Source: CAYJBH01 sp964368815
GTDB taxonomy: Bacteria > Bacillota > Clostridia > Oscillospirales > Ruminococcaceae
Direction: 5' to 3'
Assembly: GCA_964368815.1 (NCBI GenBank)
Contig: CAYJDA010000034.1
Span: 1-24,544, forward strand
Length of the DNA stretch: 24,544 nucleotides
Shown in pieces: positions 22,798 through 24,544 of the stretch. The translations under genes were made by a program, and so were the position numbers. Positions within the stretch are counted from its first letter, which is position 1. The number at the start of each line of letters is the position of its first letter. Below the pieces are notes generated by a model that was given only the letters and a program-made list of their open reading frames with translations, did not search any database and was not told the origin of the DNA.

Positions 22798-24522
22798 ATG
22801 AAAACTAAAAAAATGTTAGCACTTTTCTGTTCGGCTGTGATGCTAATCAGCATGTTTGCGAGTTGTTCGCAAACTGATGAAAGCACCGCAACTGACACCG
22901 ATGCACCGGCAACAGAGGATACTACGACGGATGGCGACGGTGAATCAACCGATATGGCTGCAGACCCATTTTACAAGTATCCGGAAACACTAAATATAGA
23001 AATTCCAAGACTGCTTGACCCTAATGCAACATATCCTGAGGGTGACGACATTACAAACAACCAGTACACCCGCCTTATTGAGGAAAGATTAAATATTACA
23101 TTTACCTCGGCATGGGAAGCTGCACCGGGTAACGACACCACCCAAAAGGTTAACCTTGCAATTGCAACAAACGACCTACCGGATATGATGGTGGTAAACG
23201 AGACACAGTTCCGTGCACTTATCGCCGGAGACCAGATTATGCCGCTACAGGATACATATAACGCATATGTTTCCGACGCACAAAGAACCATGCTTGATTC
23301 CTCCGAAGGACGAGCACTTGATATGGTTACTGTTGACGGAAACATGATGGCAATTCCCGCTTTAAACGTGCCGGATGATGGATATGGCATGGTTTGGGTT
23401 CGTGACGACTGGTTAGACGCTCTCGGCCTTGAAGGTCCTGAGACCATGGACGATGTCATTAACCTTGCAGAGCAGTTTATGGCTGAAGATCCGGGTGGCG
23501 TTGGCGACAATATAGTCGGTATAGCCGCACCGGCAAACGGACAAAAGTTATACGCAAATTTCCTAAGCCCTTCTATGGAAAACGGAACTTTTGATGCATT
23601 TTTTGTTGCAATGAATGCTTACCCAGGTTGGTGGTTAGAGCAGGATGGTGAAACAGTTTACGGTTCTATTCTTCCCGAAACCAAGGAAGCACTTACCGTT
23701 CTTGCTGATATGTATGCAAACGGCCTTATTGACCCACAGCTCGGCGTTCGTGAAGATGCCACCGAGGCTCCAATTGCAGGTCAGACAGGTATATTCTGTG
23801 CTCCATGGTGGAGTGGCTACGGATTTATTCAACCTGCACTTGCTAACGATCCAACAGCAAACTGGCAGTCCTATGTTCTTATGAACGATGAGGGAGAATA
23901 TAATTCTAAGGCTATACCTATCGGAACTTCTTATCTTGTTGTTAGAAAGGGCTATGAAAACCCTGAAGCTGCAACACTTTTAACCAACATTCAGATTATT
24001 GCTGAGACCGAAGTTGATGTTGCTGCATTAACAACACAAGTTACACCATTACGTTTGCCACAGGCAGCTTATGACGAAGGTTTCTTCTCGGTAGAAGCAC
24101 TAAGAGGAATTCTTGCAGGTGATGTAGATCCTTCCGAGTATGCAAAGGAAGAATACCTGCCTTATAAACTACTGGCAGGTGACGCAGAGGCAGTATTGCC
24201 AACAATTATTGACCCAACTGCTCCGCTTGACATAGAAAACTGGGATCGTGAAGCTTCTCCTGAGGATGTGCCGCGACTAATGTCGCTACTACTTGGCACA
24301 GGTACAATTATTGATCACGATATAGAGGTAGTACCGAGCCTTACCTATTCTCCAACCGAAACCGCTGATACAAAATGGACAGCGCTAAAGAAGATGGAAG
24401 ATGAACTTTTCTTTAAGATTATTGTAGGTCAGGAATCCATTGATGCATTCGACCAGTTTGTTGAAGACTGGAAAGCACAGGGTGGTGACGAAATCACAGC
24501 CGAGGTTGCGGCACTTCAATAA
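22798..24522 (+). CDS. Large extracellular sugar-binding lipoprotein (LipO/YtcQ-like)
   Basis: 574 residues from ATG 22798, eight bases after GGAGG; the in-frame ATG at 22792 is only two bases from that site. The signal peptide ends SMFASC with Cys23 for lipidation, followed by an acidic Thr/Asp-rich linker (about 24-50). The large size matches the binding proteins that work with YesM/YesN systems and LplB/YtcP-type permeases. Mature features include TNDLPDMMVVNE, VRDDWLDALGL and GIFCAPWWSGYG, typical of the family. It probably binds a complex oligosaccharide at the cell surface. No permease follows within the remaining 22 bp; they may lie beyond the window. The stop is inside the window, so the gene is complete. 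Confidence 0.93.
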   Translation: MKTKKMLALFCSAVMLISMFASCSQTDESTATDTDAPATEDTTTDGDGESTDMAADPFYKYPETLNIEIPRLLDPNATYPEGDDITNNQYTRLIEERLNITFTSAWEAAPGNDTTQKVNLAIATNDLPDMMVVNETQFRALIAGDQIMPLQDTYNAYVSDAQRTMLDSSEGRALDMVTVDGNMMAIPALNVPDDGYGMVWVRDDWLDALGLEGPETMDDVINLAEQFMAEDPGGVGDNIVGIAAPANGQKLYANFLSPSMENGTFDAFFVAMNAYPGWWLEQDGETVYGSILPETKEALTVLADMYANGLIDPQLGVREDATEAPIAGQTGIFCAPWWSGYGFIQPALANDPTANWQSYVLMNDEGEYNSKAIPIGTSYLVVRKGYENPEAATLLTNIQIIAETEVDVAALTTQVTPLRLPQAAYDEGFFSVEALRGILAGDVDPSEYAKEEYLPYKLLAGDAEAVLPTIIDPTAPLDIENWDREASPEDVPRLMSLLLGTGTIIDHDIEVVPSLTYSPTETADTKWTALKKMEDELFFKIIVGQESIDAFDQFVEDWKAQGGDEITAEVAALQ

Positions 24523-24544
24523 CTCATAGATTAATTCGCTAAGG

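Noticed and set aside
22971..23510. 179-codon minus-strand ORF inside the large binding-protein gene
   Set aside because: Shadow of the coding strand; no ribosome-binding site, no recognisable domain, and the plus-strand protein is a complete family member.
1..24544. CRISPR array, transposon or prophage genes
   Set aside because: No regularly spaced direct repeats and no transposase, integrase or phage protein frames were found on either strand.

Overview
The window looks like an AT-rich chromosome segment of an anaerobic Firmicute (class Clostridia). Evidence for this is the low GC, strong AGGAGG-type Shine-Dalgarno sites, TTG and GTG starts, sigma-A promoters with 17-bp spacers, and lipoprotein sugar-binding proteins with acidic Thr/Ser linkers. 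The ABC importers are of CUT1 type and lack their own ATPase. I cannot assign genus or species. Almost all of the content is for uptake and hydrolysis of alpha-linked oligosaccharides, with one local regulator per module.

Layout. (1) 1-440: start of a TetR-family regulator on the minus strand, running off the left edge, with a clear promoter and operator. (2) 441-1130: mostly non-coding, with a minus-strand terminator, a 63-bp element repeated at 13.3 kb, and a truncated tRNA-like 5' half behind a good promoter. (3) 1131-9876: a minus-strand operon of eight genes: GH4 hydrolase (CHSV type), sugar-binding lipoprotein, two permeases, BadF-type sugar kinase, double-SIS sugar-phosphate isomerase/deaminase, second GH4 hydrolase (CHG type), HAD phosphatase/mutase. 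Its promoter is overlapped by a 10-6-10 palindrome. (4) 9923-13022: a GntR/UTRA regulator (minus) and a divergent GH36-like alpha-galactosidase (plus), separated by a perfect 17-bp inverted repeat. (5) 13199-18846: a minus-strand operon GH31, GH13, MATE transporter, with two LacI-type operators at its promoter. (6) 18910-20008: the divergent LacI-family regulator. (7) 20023-24522: a YesM/YesN-type two-component system and a large sugar-binding lipoprotein. The lipoprotein promoter carries a 22-bp-phased direct repeat suited to the AraC-type response regulator.

How the genes fit together (inference). The first ABC system brings in an alpha-linked oligosaccharide. Cytoplasmic GH4 and GH36 enzymes split off terminal sugars. 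The kinase and SIS protein, with the HAD enzyme, channel a released sugar, plausibly an amino sugar, into glycolysis, under GntR control. The GH31 and GH13 enzymes handle alpha-glucoside or xyloside-type oligosaccharides under LacI control. The YesMN system senses an extracellular glycan and switches on the large binding protein, whose permeases probably lie beyond the right edge.

The least conventional items are the kinase/SIS/double-GH4 operon, a GH13 enzyme with Thr-Tyr in place of the usual Asn-His in conserved region I, a MATE transporter co-transcribed with two glycosidases, a shared 3'-UTR element, and a leader with a perfect ribosome-binding site but only a four-codon ORF. No CRISPR array, phage gene, transposase, rRNA or intact tRNA was seen.
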